DNA from: Noviherbaspirillum malthae
GTDB lineage: Bacteria; Pseudomonadota; Gammaproteobacteria; Burkholderiales; Burkholderiaceae_D
Direction of reading: 5' to 3'
NCBI RefSeq assembly: GCF_015352985.1
Contig: NZ_JACYXF010000012.1
Coordinates: forward strand, 62,001 to 126,000
DNA: 64,000 nucleotides
The notes under the pieces were generated by a model. That model ran no database searches, was not told the DNA's origin, and was given only the letters and a program-made list of their open reading frames with translations. This document shows positions 52,172 through 61,053 of the stretch, in pieces. Both the position numbers and the translations under genes were made by a program. The stretch's first letter is position 1. Every line of letters begins with the position of its first letter.

Positions 52172-53134
52172 TTATTCGGGCTGGATGCCTGCCTGCTTGA
52201 TCAGAGCGCTCCAATGATCGCGCTGGGTCACGACATACTTGGCGAAGTCCTGGGGCGAAGCGGAAGGCCCGACCTGAAAGCCCTGCGCCGCCAGCTTGTC
52301 CTGCACTTCCTTGTCGGCCAGCACTGCGAGAATTTCGGTGTTGAGGCGCTCGACAATCGGCTTGGGCAATCCGGCCGGGCCGAGGATGCCGTTCCATGAA
52401 GTCAGGTCGAAGCCAGGCACGGTCTGCGCCACCGGCGGTATGTTCGGCAGCAGCTTCGACGGGGCCGCGGTGGTCACTGCCAGCGTCTTGACCTTGTCCG
52501 TCTTGAGCATGGACATGCCGGAGCCGAAATCGACGACATAAAAATCGATCTGCCCGCTGATCAGATCGGTCATGGCTTGCGGGCTGGATTTGTACGGGAC
52601 TTGCAGCAGGTTGATACCGGCCAGCCGCTTGATCGTTTCGCTGGCTACGAGCGAGGTGCTGTTGGGTGTGCCGTAGGACAATTTGCCGGGGTTGGCCTTC
52701 GCATAATCGATGAATTCCTTGAGCGTCTTGACGGGCAGCTTCGGATTGACGACGATCGCAAACGGCAATTCGCCGACTAGGGTAATCGGTGTGAAATCCT
52801 TCACCGGATCGTAGCGCAATGTTTTGAACAAGCTGGGATTGGCCGAATGCGAGGTATTTGTCGTCATCATCAGCGTATAGCCGTCCGGCTTTGCGCCTGC
52901 GACGTGCACTGCGGCAATCTGCGCGCTGGCGCCCGGCTTGTTGTCCACCACGACCGGCTGGCGCAGGCGTTCGCCGAGCTTCTGCGCCACCACGCGCGCA
53001 ACGCCGTCCGTTCCGCTGCCGGCGGCGAACGGAACGACCAGCGTCACGGGTCCGGTGGGATAGTTCTGCGCAACAGCGGAACCGGCGGCAAACAGCAGCC
53101 CAAGGGTTCCCGCAACCAGGGATAGCAGCTTCAT
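52172..53134 (-). CDS. Bug-family tripartite tricarboxylate receptor protein
   Basis: 320 residues with signal peptide (LSLVAGTLGLLFAAGSAVA). Bug pattern: VTLVVPFAAGSGTDGVARV, VDNKPGASAQIAAVHVA and VPYKSSPQAMTDLISGQIDF. First gene of the Bug-CaiB-cupin-ACAD operon, so it probably binds the acid that the CoA-transferase then activates. Good ribosome site GAGGAGACATCG. Confidence 0.9.
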   Translation of the reverse strand: MKLLSLVAGTLGLLFAAGSAVAQNYPTGPVTLVVPFAAGSGTDGVARVVAQKLGERLRQPVVVDNKPGASAQIAAVHVAGAKPDGYTLMMTTNTSHSANPSLFKTLRYDPVKDFTPITLVGELPFAIVVNPKLPVKTLKEFIDYAKANPGKLSYGTPNSTSLVASETIKRLAGINLLQVPYKSSPQAMTDLISGQIDFYVVDFGSGMSMLKTDKVKTLAVTTAAPSKLLPNIPPVAQTVPGFDLTSWNGILGPAGLPKPIVERLNTEILAVLADKEVQDKLAAQGFQVGPSASPQDFAKYVVTQRDHWSALIKQAGIQPE

Positions 53135-53227
53135 CGATGTCTCCTCGCTTGTTATGCCGCTCGATATGGCGGTGGAGACATCATTGTCCGGGCTTCAATC
53201 CATGTCAAATCGCAAATTTGGCTGATA

Positions 53228-53246
53228 CGATACAAAAAATGTATCG
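53228..53246. promoter_or_regulatory. LysR-type box ATAC-N7-GTAT upstream of the Bug-CaiB operon
   Basis: CGATAC-AAAAAAT-GTATCG: 6-base perfect arms around 7 bases, containing the classical LysR site ATAC-N7-GTAT (T-N11-A). It lies about 95 bases upstream of the Bug start, and a LysR gene closes the same operon. Confidence 0.5.
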
Positions 53247-53370
53247 CACATCGGTGTAGCCCCGATCGGCTGTCAGGATGATGGGGTGCCGAGGCCGGCC
53301 TTCATCATGGTCGCCTTATGTGCTGCACTGCTCGCGGCGTTATGCTGGCAAGCCGAGCCGCCGTGGGCAA

Positions 53371-54282
53371 TCAATGCGCATGTGCTCCTGCGCCGACACC
53401 TGCATGATGGTGCCGTGCGGGCACATCCGCGGCAAACGGAACGCGTATCGACTGGCCTGTCATCCGCTCGAATTCGATCGGATCATGCGAACAGACCAGT
53501 TCCAGCTCGCCCCCGTGCACATGGCGCAGGCGGCGCAGACGCTCCTGGTTCGCCAGGCGGGCACCGCGGTCCTTTTCCATCAGAGTCTGATAGAGGCGCA
53601 GTCCGGGCGTGCACCAGGGATCGGTCGCACTCATTTCCCGGTGATAAAAGTAGGCATCCCCAGCTTGCAGAAGCCAGCGGTCCGACGTACGGACCGCCAC
53701 CCCTGCGTGGCCGAAGGTGTGCCCGGGAAGCGGAACGAGCAGGATTTCCGGCGGCAAGCCGGTCAGCTCGCGCACGCATTCAAAGCCGAACCATCTGTCC
53801 GTGCTGCCGGCGCGATAGACCCGCCATCGGTTCCAGCTGCTCCACTGTTGCGGCCGGAAACGCTGCCGGTCCAGCCATGTCGTCTGCGCCATGGCGTCGT
53901 CGCGTTCCTGCTGCATCATGTGCACGATCGCGTGGGGGAAGTCATCCAGGCCTCCGGCATGATCGAAATCGAGATGGGTCAGCACGATATGCCGGACATC
54001 GGCGGCCTTGAACCCCAGGCGCTGGATCTGGCGCAAGGCGGTCATCTCTTCGCGAAAGTCGGGACTGAGAAGGGCAAGAAAGAAGTGGCTCAAGCGGGTG
54101 CGGGGATGATGCACGTCTTCCAGGCCGAATCCCGTGTCGACAAGCACCAGGCCCTGTTCGGTTTCGATCAGCAGGCAGTGGCAGCACAACTCGCCCCGCT
54201 GAAGGATCGTCGGCGTGCGCCCGTCCATCAGTTTTCCGCCGAGCGGACAGGAAGAAATGCAATTGAGATGATGGATGCGCAA
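53371..54282 (-). CDS. MBL-fold metallo-hydrolase
   Basis: 303 residues from a TTG start, chosen because CAGGAGATCCGAA lies directly in front and the preceding 21 codons are not MBL-like. The metal motif is THLDFDHAGG (H-x-D-x-D-H), with further ligands in PGHTFGHAG, AGDAYFYH and CSHDPIEFER. The plan is that of lactonase-type MBL proteins, such as those acting on acyl-homoserine lactones or similar cyclic esters, but substrate is not shown. The protein ends in a His-rich tail (ARHHHAGVGAGAHAH). It is a single gene. Confidence 0.85.
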   Translation of the reverse strand: MRIHHLNCISSCPLGGKLMDGRTPTILQRGELCCHCLLIETEQGLVLVDTGFGLEDVHHPRTRLSHFFLALLSPDFREEMTALRQIQRLGFKAADVRHIVLTHLDFDHAGGLDDFPHAIVHMMQQERDDAMAQTTWLDRQRFRPQQWSSWNRWRVYRAGSTDRWFGFECVRELTGLPPEILLVPLPGHTFGHAGVAVRTSDRWLLQAGDAYFYHREMSATDPWCTPGLRLYQTLMEKDRGARLANQERLRRLRHVHGGELELVCSHDPIEFERMTGQSIRVPFAADVPARHHHAGVGAGAHAH

Positions 54283-54432
54283 TTCGGATCTCCTGACGGT
54301 GGCGCAAGGACTTGCCCGGCAGGCATGTTGTTCCCTGCCTTGCAAGACATTGCGATATGACCAAGCTTAAAGCTGCTGACCGGATGTATTACGCTTGGTT
54401 CCGCCTGAAGGCCGTGCTTTTCCTCCGGATTC

Positions 54433-55644
54433 CTAGTAGACCGTTTCCGCTGCCGACTGCTCCTGTCGAACATCTGCCATCACGCAATTGCGCCCGCTGT
54501 CCTTGGCGCAATACAGCATTGCATCGGCGCGCTGCAGCGCACTCTCCATGGATTCGGTTTCCGCCAGCTGCGCCACGCCGACGCTGATGGTGACCGTCCC
54601 GGCGGCGTCGAAGTCGGTGGAGGCGATACGCTGGCGCAATTTCCCGGCCGCTTCCACCGCTGCACGCGCATTGACCGGCAGCAGCACCACGAATTCTTCG
54701 CCGCCCCATCGGAACAGCTGGTCGCTCGAACGCAGCGTGGCGACCGCTTGTGCTGCGACCTTTCGTATGACCTGGTCGCCGACCGCATGGCCATGGCGGT
54801 CATTGATGAGCTTGAAGTGGTCGATATCGAAGATCAGCACAGACAAGGGTGAGCCATAGCGGCGGGCACGCTCAGCCTCGCACGGTCCTGCAGACTCGAA
54901 ATGCAGGCGGTTCCATACGCCGGTCAGCGCGTCGGTGCGAGAGGCCGCGTCCGCCTTGCGCAGCGCATGATCAAGCTCTTCCTCGATGCGCGCGCTGGTC
55001 AGCACCAGCACCGAGAACGCGACCGCGATGAAGAAAAACAGATCGAACAGCATGTAGACGCGAAACGCGAAGTCGTCGGTCATCAGGTGTGCAATGGGCG
55101 CCGAGGTCAGTGCCCAGTAGACCCGCGCGCTCGAAGTGGCGAAGGAAATCAGGAACACGAATGTCAGCAGGCGGTACACCTTGCGGAAACCGATTGCTTC
55201 CCGATTCAGCCACACCATGGACGCACACAGGATGGAAAGGTAGATGCGGTAAAGGTTAATCGCCGCAACACGCATGTTGACGCTCGGCGTCACATAGGTA
55301 TGCCAGGCCATGCAGGCAATGCAGATCACCCCGAGCAGGTGAACGACACCATTGAGCTGCATCCGCCAGCGCTGCTCCCTGAATGTGGCGAGTCCGTCAT
55401 AGAACAAGGCCATGCCGCTGATGATCAGGTAGTTGCCGATGACGACGCTGACGAAGTCAGGGACTAAGCCGCGCAGGATCAGCAGCACGAAGCCGACCGA
55501 CCACAGCGCCTGGCTCGCCGACCATTTGCCGAAGCCTGGATGAGTTTTCCGGGTATGGAGGAAAAACAGCATGATGGCAGCGAGCGTAAGCTGCACCACC
55601 GCCGTCGCAAGGCCCAGGGTAGGCGTGTGAATGGAGGCTAACAT
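54433..55644 (-). CDS. Membrane diguanylate cyclase (GGDEF)
   Basis: 403 residues. The N-terminal half (1-220) holds about six hydrophobic segments. A short coiled region (ARIEEELDHALRKADAASR) leads to the GGDEF domain with the active site GGEEF at 314-318. An intact inhibitory RSSD site lies five residues upstream (305-308). It makes cyclic di-GMP from GTP with product inhibition expected. No EAL domain or partner gene is adjacent. Confidence 0.92.
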   Translation of the reverse strand: MLASIHTPTLGLATAVVQLTLAAIMLFFLHTRKTHPGFGKWSASQALWSVGFVLLILRGLVPDFVSVVIGNYLIISGMALFYDGLATFREQRWRMQLNGVVHLLGVICIACMAWHTYVTPSVNMRVAAINLYRIYLSILCASMVWLNREAIGFRKVYRLLTFVFLISFATSSARVYWALTSAPIAHLMTDDFAFRVYMLFDLFFFIAVAFSVLVLTSARIEEELDHALRKADAASRTDALTGVWNRLHFESAGPCEAERARRYGSPLSVLIFDIDHFKLINDRHGHAVGDQVIRKVAAQAVATLRSSDQLFRWGGEEFVVLLPVNARAAVEAAGKLRQRIASTDFDAAGTVTISVGVAQLAETESMESALQRADAMLYCAKDSGRNCVMADVRQEQSAAETVY

Positions 55645-55995
55645 GAGTTATTCGATTTCTTGTTAGAAATCATTGTACTCATAGATCCACCATGCGGCGC
55701 TGTCGCCGGCCATCTTCTACACGGCGCGAATCAAGAAACAACGGAAAGGCTCGTTGCCTTTCCAGAATGACCACATCCGGATTGCCGATGCGTCAGGCAG
55801 GCGAGCGGGAGAATGTTGTTTTGTCACCGGCACAGCCGATGGCGTATTGACCGAGGCTGGCGGAATGGCAATTGACGAACTTGCAGGAGACAGGGACATG
55901 CAGATCGGTGAAGCACGGAATAGAAGGCTTGCCATTGTGTTGGCAAGCCTTCTATTCCGTGAGAATACCGATGACACGCCAGCAAAGGCCAGGAT
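55645..55995. other. 351-bp gene-free interval with a large perfect hairpin
   Basis: It lies between the Bug gene at 55996 and the diguanylate cyclase start at 55644 (same strand). Its main feature is the 21-bp hairpin at 55914-55961; no protein-like frame is accepted. Confidence 0.5.
55914..55961 (-). terminator. 21-bp perfect hairpin downstream of the Bug gene
   Basis: Arms 55914-55934 and 55941-55961 are exact inverted copies with loop TTGTGT, 34 bases after the Bug stop. There is no T-run. Probably a terminator or mRNA end-protecting structure. Confidence 0.6.
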
Positions 55996-56961
55996 TTATT
56001 CAGGCGTGATCCCGGCATCGGTAATGACCTGCTTCCAGCGTCTTATCTCGCTATCCACCAGTGTCTCCATCTTTGCCGGCGTGCTCGGCGCCGGCTCGCT
56101 GCCCACGCCTTCCAGCGCGCGCCGCGCGTCGGGCAGCACCACCGCGCGCCCGATCTCCTTGTTCAGTTTTTCCACCACATCCGCCGGCGTACCCTTTGGT
56201 GCTGCAATGCCCAGCCAGGAGCGTACCTCGAAGCCCTTCAGCGTATCCGCCACCGGCGGAACGCCGGGCAAGGCGGGCCATGGCGTTGCACTGGTGACGG
56301 CCAGCGCCCGCAGCTTGCCCGACTTGACGTGGCCGGTGGCAACGGTCACCGAGTCGACCAGCATGTCGACGTCGCCGCTGAGCACTGCCTGCACCGGCGC
56401 CGCTCCGCCTCGATAGGGGATATGCATCAATTTCGTGCCGCTGGTCGAACCCAGCAGCTCTCCTACCAGATGCTGGGTCGAGCCTATGCCCACCGAGCTG
56501 AAGGTAAGCTTGCCGGGTTCGCGCCTGGCCATGGCGATCAGATCGGCCAGGGTCTTTGCGGGATGATCGGCGCGCACCGCAATCACGAACGGAAAGGTCG
56601 ATACCAGCGAAATCATCTGGAAATCCTTGACCGGCTGATACGGCAGGCTCTTCTGGTAGGCGGCGGACACCGCATGACCGCCCGTCAGCATGATCAGGGT
56701 GTATCCGTCGGGCTGCGCCTTGGCGACTGCCGCACTTGCAATGGTGCCGCCCGCACCGGTCTTGGATTCGACCACGACGGGAGTCTTGAGCCCGTCCTGC
56801 ATCTTGCTGGCGACGATCCTCGCCACCACATCGGCGTTGCCGCCGGCGCCGAAGCCGTGCATCAGCGTGATCGGACGATTCGGATAGTCGTTTGCGTGTA
56901 CGGCTGCGCACGCGATGACTGATGCAGCTGCAGCGGCCAGATGCTTCCATTTGCCTTTCAT
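55996..56961 (-). CDS. Bug-family tripartite tricarboxylate receptor protein
   Basis: 321 residues with signal peptide (HLAAAAASVIACAAVHA). Bug pattern: ITLMHGFGAGGNADVVARI, VESKTGAGGTIASAAVA and IPYRGGAAPVQAVLSGDVDM. The start at 56961 follows CAAGGAGAAGAC. Divergent from an IclR regulator. The FAH/VOC genes across that regulator may use the imported acid; this is inferred from position. Confidence 0.9.
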   Translation of the reverse strand: MKGKWKHLAAAAASVIACAAVHANDYPNRPITLMHGFGAGGNADVVARIVASKMQDGLKTPVVVESKTGAGGTIASAAVAKAQPDGYTLIMLTGGHAVSAAYQKSLPYQPVKDFQMISLVSTFPFVIAVRADHPAKTLADLIAMARREPGKLTFSSVGIGSTQHLVGELLGSTSGTKLMHIPYRGGAAPVQAVLSGDVDMLVDSVTVATGHVKSGKLRALAVTSATPWPALPGVPPVADTLKGFEVRSWLGIAAPKGTPADVVEKLNKEIGRAVVLPDARRALEGVGSEPAPSTPAKMETLVDSEIRRWKQVITDAGITPE

Positions 56962-57083
56962 GTCTTCTCCTTGAATGGATACGTTTTTTAGCATCACTAT
57001 AGGAAGGCGGCGGCGGGTTTGGCGATGTTTTTCCGTATAATGGACAACACTTTATTCCGGCTCCCACCCCGTCCTCTCAGACG

Positions 57084-57890
57084 ATGAGGCCGCTTTTCAT
57101 GCCATCCAACCGCGACGACATCGGCACCATACGCCGTGCCAACCTGCTGCTGCGTCTTCTGGCCACCGCCGGCAAGCGCGGGCTGGCGCTGACCGAGATC
57201 TCGACGCGCAGCGCGCTTCCGCATCCGACGGTGCATCGCCTGCTCAAGCAATTGAACAATGAAGGCCTGATCTTCCAGCACGAGGAATCCCGCCGCTATC
57301 TGCTCGGGCCGGTTGCCTATGAACTGGGCCTGGCTGCGGCCGAGATCTTCGACCTGCGCCACGTCTGCCGGCCCATCCTGGAAAAGATCAGCCGCGAGAC
57401 CGAGGATACGTCCTACTTCGTCATGCGCAGCGGATTCGATGCCGTGTGCATCGACCGCATAGAGGGATCGTTTCCGATCCGAACCATCACGCTTGAGATC
57501 GGCAGCCGCCGTCCCCTCGGCGTCGGCGCCGGCGGCCTCGCCATACTGGCCGCATGCAGCGATGAGGAATGTGAACGGATATTGCAGGCAACCGCGTCTC
57601 GCCTTCCGGATTTCGGCAAGCTGGATGTCGAACAGCAGCGCGAGGCTGTCGCGGGTGCCCGCAAGGCCGGTTATGCACTGGTTAAAAACCGCGTGACGCT
57701 CGGCGTGACCGCGATAGGCATACCGTTTCATGACTCGATGCGCCGCCCGATCGGCGCAATCAGCGTGGGTGCGATCGATACCCGCATGCGCGGGCAGCGA
57801 GGCAGGGATATCGCTCAGCTGCTGAGGGAGCAGGTGGCCGAGATCGAAAAGTCGATCCGGCAGATCAATCCTGTTTTCGTTGAGCGTTGA
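57084..57890 (+). CDS. IclR-family regulator
   Basis: 268 residues. N-terminal winged helix with LALTEISTRSALPHPTVHRL; IclR effector domain with SYFVMRSGFDAVCIDRIEGS and GVTAIGIPFHDS. Starts at ATG 57084 or 57099 (MPSNRDD) are both possible. It lies between the divergent Bug gene and the convergent VOC/FAH genes and is a plausible regulator of both. Confidence 0.9.
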   Translation: MRPLFMPSNRDDIGTIRRANLLLRLLATAGKRGLALTEISTRSALPHPTVHRLLKQLNNEGLIFQHEESRRYLLGPVAYELGLAAAEIFDLRHVCRPILEKISRETEDTSYFVMRSGFDAVCIDRIEGSFPIRTITLEIGSRRPLGVGAGGLAILAACSDEECERILQATASRLPDFGKLDVEQQREAVAGARKAGYALVKNRVTLGVTAIGIPFHDSMRRPIGAISVGAIDTRMRGQRGRDIAQLLREQVAEIEKSIRQINPVFVER

Positions 57891-57914
57891 TAGCCTGTTT
57901 TCAAACAGGCTATC
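57889..57914. terminator. Bidirectional terminator between IclR and VOC genes
   Basis: A 12-base perfect inverted repeat (57889-57900 with 57903-57914) overlaps the IclR stop and lies 10 bases from the end of the convergent VOC gene; A/T-rich loop region. Confidence 0.65.
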
Positions 57915-57923
57915 GGTTTGCCA

Positions 57924-58478
57924 TCAAGTCTCCCGCCGGTAGCCGGTCGCCCCTCCAAACAGTTTCTCCCGCTGCGACCAGTCGTGCGTCTTGTCCCACA
58001 AGTTCAGTACATCGTTTGCCTCTTCCCTGAACTGTCTGTCCTGCTCCGGCGTCGCGGTGTGGACGCTCAGTTCAAGACGGTGCCCCGAAGGGTCGAAGAA
58101 ATAGATCGACAGCAGGAAGTCGTCATGGTTGGTCGGACCGACCACCTTGATACCCTTGGCTTCGAGGTCTGCCTTGACCTTGAGCAGCGTGGCCTGATCA
58201 GCAACGCGAAATGCGAAGTGCTGCACCCAGTCCGGCGTCTCCGGATCGCGCCCGGACGGCTGTCCCTGGTCCTTCGGAAGTTCGAAGAAGGCAATGCAGC
58301 TGCCGTCTTCCATTTCGAAAAAAATGTGAATGTGCGGGCTGTATTTGCCGGTCGAGGGCACATGATCCTCACCCATGGCATGGATGAATTTCAGGCCCAG
58401 CACGCCGGTATAGAAATCAACGGTTTCGCGCGCGTCCCTGCAGCGGAACGCGGCATGATGCAGGCTCTTGCAAAGCAT
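57924..58478 (-). CDS. VOC-family (glyoxalase/extradiol dioxygenase-like) protein
   Basis: 184 residues. Two beta-alpha-beta modules are visible: LHHAAFRCRDARETVDFYTG and WVQHFAFRVADQATLLKV. Probable metal ligands are His in LHHAAF, Glu in IAFFEL, His in VQHFAF and Glu in HRLELSVH. Members act as lyases, isomerases or dioxygenases. It lies 74 bp downstream of the fumarylacetoacetase-like gene, so a ring-cleavage-related step is likely but unproven. Confidence 0.85.
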   Translation of the reverse strand: MLCKSLHHAAFRCRDARETVDFYTGVLGLKFIHAMGEDHVPSTGKYSPHIHIFFEMEDGSCIAFFELPKDQGQPSGRDPETPDWVQHFAFRVADQATLLKVKADLEAKGIKVVGPTNHDDFLLSIYFFDPSGHRLELSVHTATPEQDRQFREEANDVLNLWDKTHDWSQREKLFGGATGYRRET

Positions 58479-58552
58479 GTAATCTCCTTGGGTCTTGTCG
58501 GTCTGTCACGGCTTTTCGCCAATGGATATGTGTATCTGCGGCCTCGGAACAA

Positions 58553-59536
58553 CTACTCCGCAGCAGGAACGAAGGCCTGATCGATACAGCCGAAAACGGA
58601 ATTGCCGGCGCGATCGAAATGTTCAATTCTTACCCTGTCTCCGAATCTGAACAAAGGCGTGACTGCCTTCCCGCTGCGCAGGATTTCAAGCGCCCGGATT
58701 TCACCGATGCAGCCGCATCCGACCGATTCATCCTCGTTCGATACCGTGCCCAGGCCGACCAGCGTGCCGGGTTCGAAGTTACGGGTTTGCGCGACATGGG
58801 CGATCAGGTCGCCGTAGTGGAAAGGCGTATCGATGCCGGTCTCGATCTTTCCGACCTGCTCGCCGCGCACCCAGCATTGCATGGTGCCGGACACCAGCCG
58901 GCCATTCCACAGTTCGCCGAGCTCGTCGGGTGTGATCGCGATGGGTCCCATGCTGGACGCGGGCTTTCCGGTCAGGAAGCCGAAGGTACGCTTCAGCTCC
59001 GCCGGTATCAGGCTGCGCAGCGAGATGTCGTTCAGCAGGACGAACAGGCGAATGTGCCGGCATGCTTCATTTGCCGAGACACCCATCGGCACGTCATCGG
59101 TAATGGCTGCGATCTCCGCTTCGAAATCGATTCCCAGTTCATCGCTGGGCAGCTTGACATCTTCATTCCACGCCATGAAGCCATGTGAAATGCCCTGGTA
59201 CACCAGCGGCTTCTCGTAGAAATCCTCGGGTACCGTCTCGCCGCGCGCGGCCCGGTTGCGCTGGATATGGCTAGCATAGGCAGCGCCGTCCAGATATTGG
59301 TAGGAACGCGGCAATGGTGCGGCAAGCGCATCCATATCGAGCGCAAATGCGCCGTCGGCATCGCCGCCATTGAGCGCACGGTAAAGGGCTTCCAGGCGAG
59401 GACGTACCGCATCCCAGTTATCAAGCGCATATTGCATGGTCGGCGCGGCGGCGCCGGCCTTCACTGCGGTACGCAGATCCCTGCTTACGACAAGCAGTTC
59501 CCCGTCCCTGCCGGACTTCAACGATGCAAGCTTCAT
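58553..59536 (-). CDS. Fumarylacetoacetate hydrolase family protein
   Basis: 327 residues. An N-terminal FAH-N-like domain (KLASLKSGRDGELLVVSRDL) is followed by the FAH core. Metal ligands are expected in the DFEAEIAAITDDV region; further core motifs are ASSMGPIAITPDELG and TVSNEDESVGCGCIGE. The last is close to the plan of longer FAH enzymes that cleave beta-diketones such as fumarylacetoacetate. It is the first gene before the VOC gene and divergent from an FMN reductase. It could also serve fumarylpyruvate cleavage for the distant gentisate genes. Confidence 0.85.
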   Translation of the reverse strand: MKLASLKSGRDGELLVVSRDLRTAVKAGAAAPTMQYALDNWDAVRPRLEALYRALNGGDADGAFALDMDALAAPLPRSYQYLDGAAYASHIQRNRAARGETVPEDFYEKPLVYQGISHGFMAWNEDVKLPSDELGIDFEAEIAAITDDVPMGVSANEACRHIRLFVLLNDISLRSLIPAELKRTFGFLTGKPASSMGPIAITPDELGELWNGRLVSGTMQCWVRGEQVGKIETGIDTPFHYGDLIAHVAQTRNFEPGTLVGLGTVSNEDESVGCGCIGEIRALEILRSGKAVTPLFRFGDRVRIEHFDRAGNSVFGCIDQAFVPAAE

Positions 59537-59740
59537 GATGTTTCCTGTCTCCAGTATGGCAAATCGATGCGCGGATGCGCGGCATGGAGAAATGGTAGAG
59601 GAACAGCCGCAGCGCGCCGCAGCGCTGTTCACTATTCGGACATGAATGCGATAAAGGCGCTGTTTTCGCAGGCCGACAGAAATGCAGGAAACGGGATTTT
59701 CCTTACAATGGTGGCTTTTTCACCCATTGGAAACAAGCGC

Positions 59741-60304
59741 ATGAGTTCACTGAATATCGTTGGTCTTTGCGGCAGCCTGCGTGCCGGCTCCCTGAATCGC
59801 ATGGCATTGAATCTGGCAGGCGCCTCCCTGCCTGAAGGCGCAGGCTTCGAAGTACTGGACTGGCGCGATGTGCCGGCATTCGACAGCGATGTGCTCGCCA
59901 AGGGCGTGCCCGAGTCGGTCAGCAGCCTGGCAGCCCGACTCCGGCAAGCCGATGGCGTCGTGATCGCGACACCGGAATACAACTTCTCCATGCCGGGCAT
60001 GTTCAAGAACATGATCGACTGGGTCAGCCGCCTTGAGAATCAGCCGTTTGCAGGCAAGCCGGTCGCCATTCTGTCGGCGACGACAGGGCCGCTGGGCGGC
60101 GCGCGCGTCCAGTACGATGTGCGGCGCACGATGATGTTCCTGAATGCCATGACGCTGGTGAAGCCGGAAGTCTTCATCGGCATGGCCAATACCAAGTTCA
60201 ATGCCGACGGACAGTGCACCGATGAGGCGACCCGCAAGTTTGTCGGCGACCAGATGCGCAGTTTCCATGCCTGGATCCAGTCGGTGCAGCGGATGGCGGC
60301 CTGA
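59741..60304 (+). CDS. NADPH-dependent FMN reductase family protein
   Basis: 187 residues, flavodoxin-like. The FMN phosphate loop is GSLRAGSLNRMAL; TPEYNFSMPGMFKNMIDW holds the isoalloxazine; and LSATTGPLGGARVQYDVR follows. Such proteins reduce FMN, quinones or azo compounds. It has a weak ribosome site. Single gene; its 3' end faces the small hypothetical gene, with a hairpin between them. Confidence 0.88.
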   Translation: MSSLNIVGLCGSLRAGSLNRMALNLAGASLPEGAGFEVLDWRDVPAFDSDVLAKGVPESVSSLAARLRQADGVVIATPEYNFSMPGMFKNMIDWVSRLENQPFAGKPVAILSATTGPLGGARVQYDVRRTMMFLNAMTLVKPEVFIGMANTKFNADGQCTDEATRKFVGDQMRSFHAWIQSVQRMAA

Positions 60305-60324
60305 TTTATTTTTGACAATACCGC

Positions 60325-60358
60325 ACGCGGCATAACCTGCCTGCAGGATATGCCGCGT
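60325..60358. terminator. Hairpin between convergent genes
   Basis: A 10-bp perfect outer stem (60325-60334 with 60349-60358) encloses an inner CCTGC/GCAGG pair. It lies between the FMN reductase stop and the end of the 77-residue protein gene. Confidence 0.5.
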
Positions 60359-60376
60359 AGCCAGACTGCGTTCACA

Positions 60377-60610
60377 CTATTCCAGGTCGCCGTACGCAGT
60401 CACCAGACTATCGATTTCCAGCTTGGCGTGTTCGATGCTGTTCGTCAATGCAGCGCTGCGATAGAAGGACCCGGGAAAGACATTCGCACGAGTCCGCACC
60501 ACTTTGCCGTGCTTCGAAATCTCGTATCCGCTTTCGTACCGGCCTTCGGTTTCGGAGACCAGCAGCGGATGGATGACATAGCCCCTGTACTCAAGCTGAT
60601 GCGCTTCCAT
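60377..60610 (-). CDS. Small conserved-looking protein (77 residues)
   Basis: The sequence starts MEAHQLEYRGYVIHPLLVSE and continues YESGYEISKHGKVVRTR, a beta-rich plan with no cysteines and no signal peptide. A strong ribosome site (GAAGGAGGCGTTT) precedes the ATG at 60610. I do not recognise the family with confidence. It is convergent with the FMN reductase gene. Confidence 0.7.
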   Translation of the reverse strand: MEAHQLEYRGYVIHPLLVSETEGRYESGYEISKHGKVVRTRANVFPGSFYRSAALTNSIEHAKLEIDSLVTAYGDLE

Positions 60611-61053
60611 AAACGCCTCCTTCTTCCTGCTCTTCAAGACGGTTAGAGCAGATTGCAGGGCACTCGCAAACGGCGGCTCCGGCCGCAACGTACCCTTCTT
60701 CAATGTAGCACGTCGGCCAGCGGCGTCTTGGGCTACTTCAAAACTTCCTGCCAAGTTTACGCGTGCCTTGGCTAGCATCCGCGTCATGTTGGCTCAGGCA
60801 GTCGCCTTTGATCCGACATCCAGCCGCCATCCAACCATGCCAATGTCGGTCGGGAGCCGACATTACCCTTGCGGTCATGTTCACCATTGCCTGCATGTCT
60901 TCCCCTGCAAATCACGAGATGCCCTTATACATCAAGGACTTGGTACGATTTCTTCACGATTGCAGGATGCTGGCATACCCCCTGCTATATCTCCTTCAAG
61001 CGCGATGAAGCGCCCATCACCCAACCAAGCCATCACCTTTTAGGAGAATCACC
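60611..61053 (+). promoter_or_regulatory. 443-bp upstream region of the double-glycine-leader peptide gene
   Basis: No convincing coding frame. It contains a sigma-54 type promoter at 60971-60986 and the ribosome site TTTTAGGAG just before the peptide start. The left part holds the promoter region of the divergent 77-residue protein gene. Confidence 0.5.
60971..60986 (+). promoter_or_regulatory. Sigma-54 (-24/-12) promoter of the leader-peptide gene
   Basis: TGGCATACCCCCTGCT: GG and GC are 10 bases apart, as in the consensus TGGCAC-N5-TTGCW, with the same T/C deviations as the xoxF promoter (TGGCAT and CTGCT). Transcription would start near 60997, giving a leader of about 57 bases. Confidence 0.6.
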
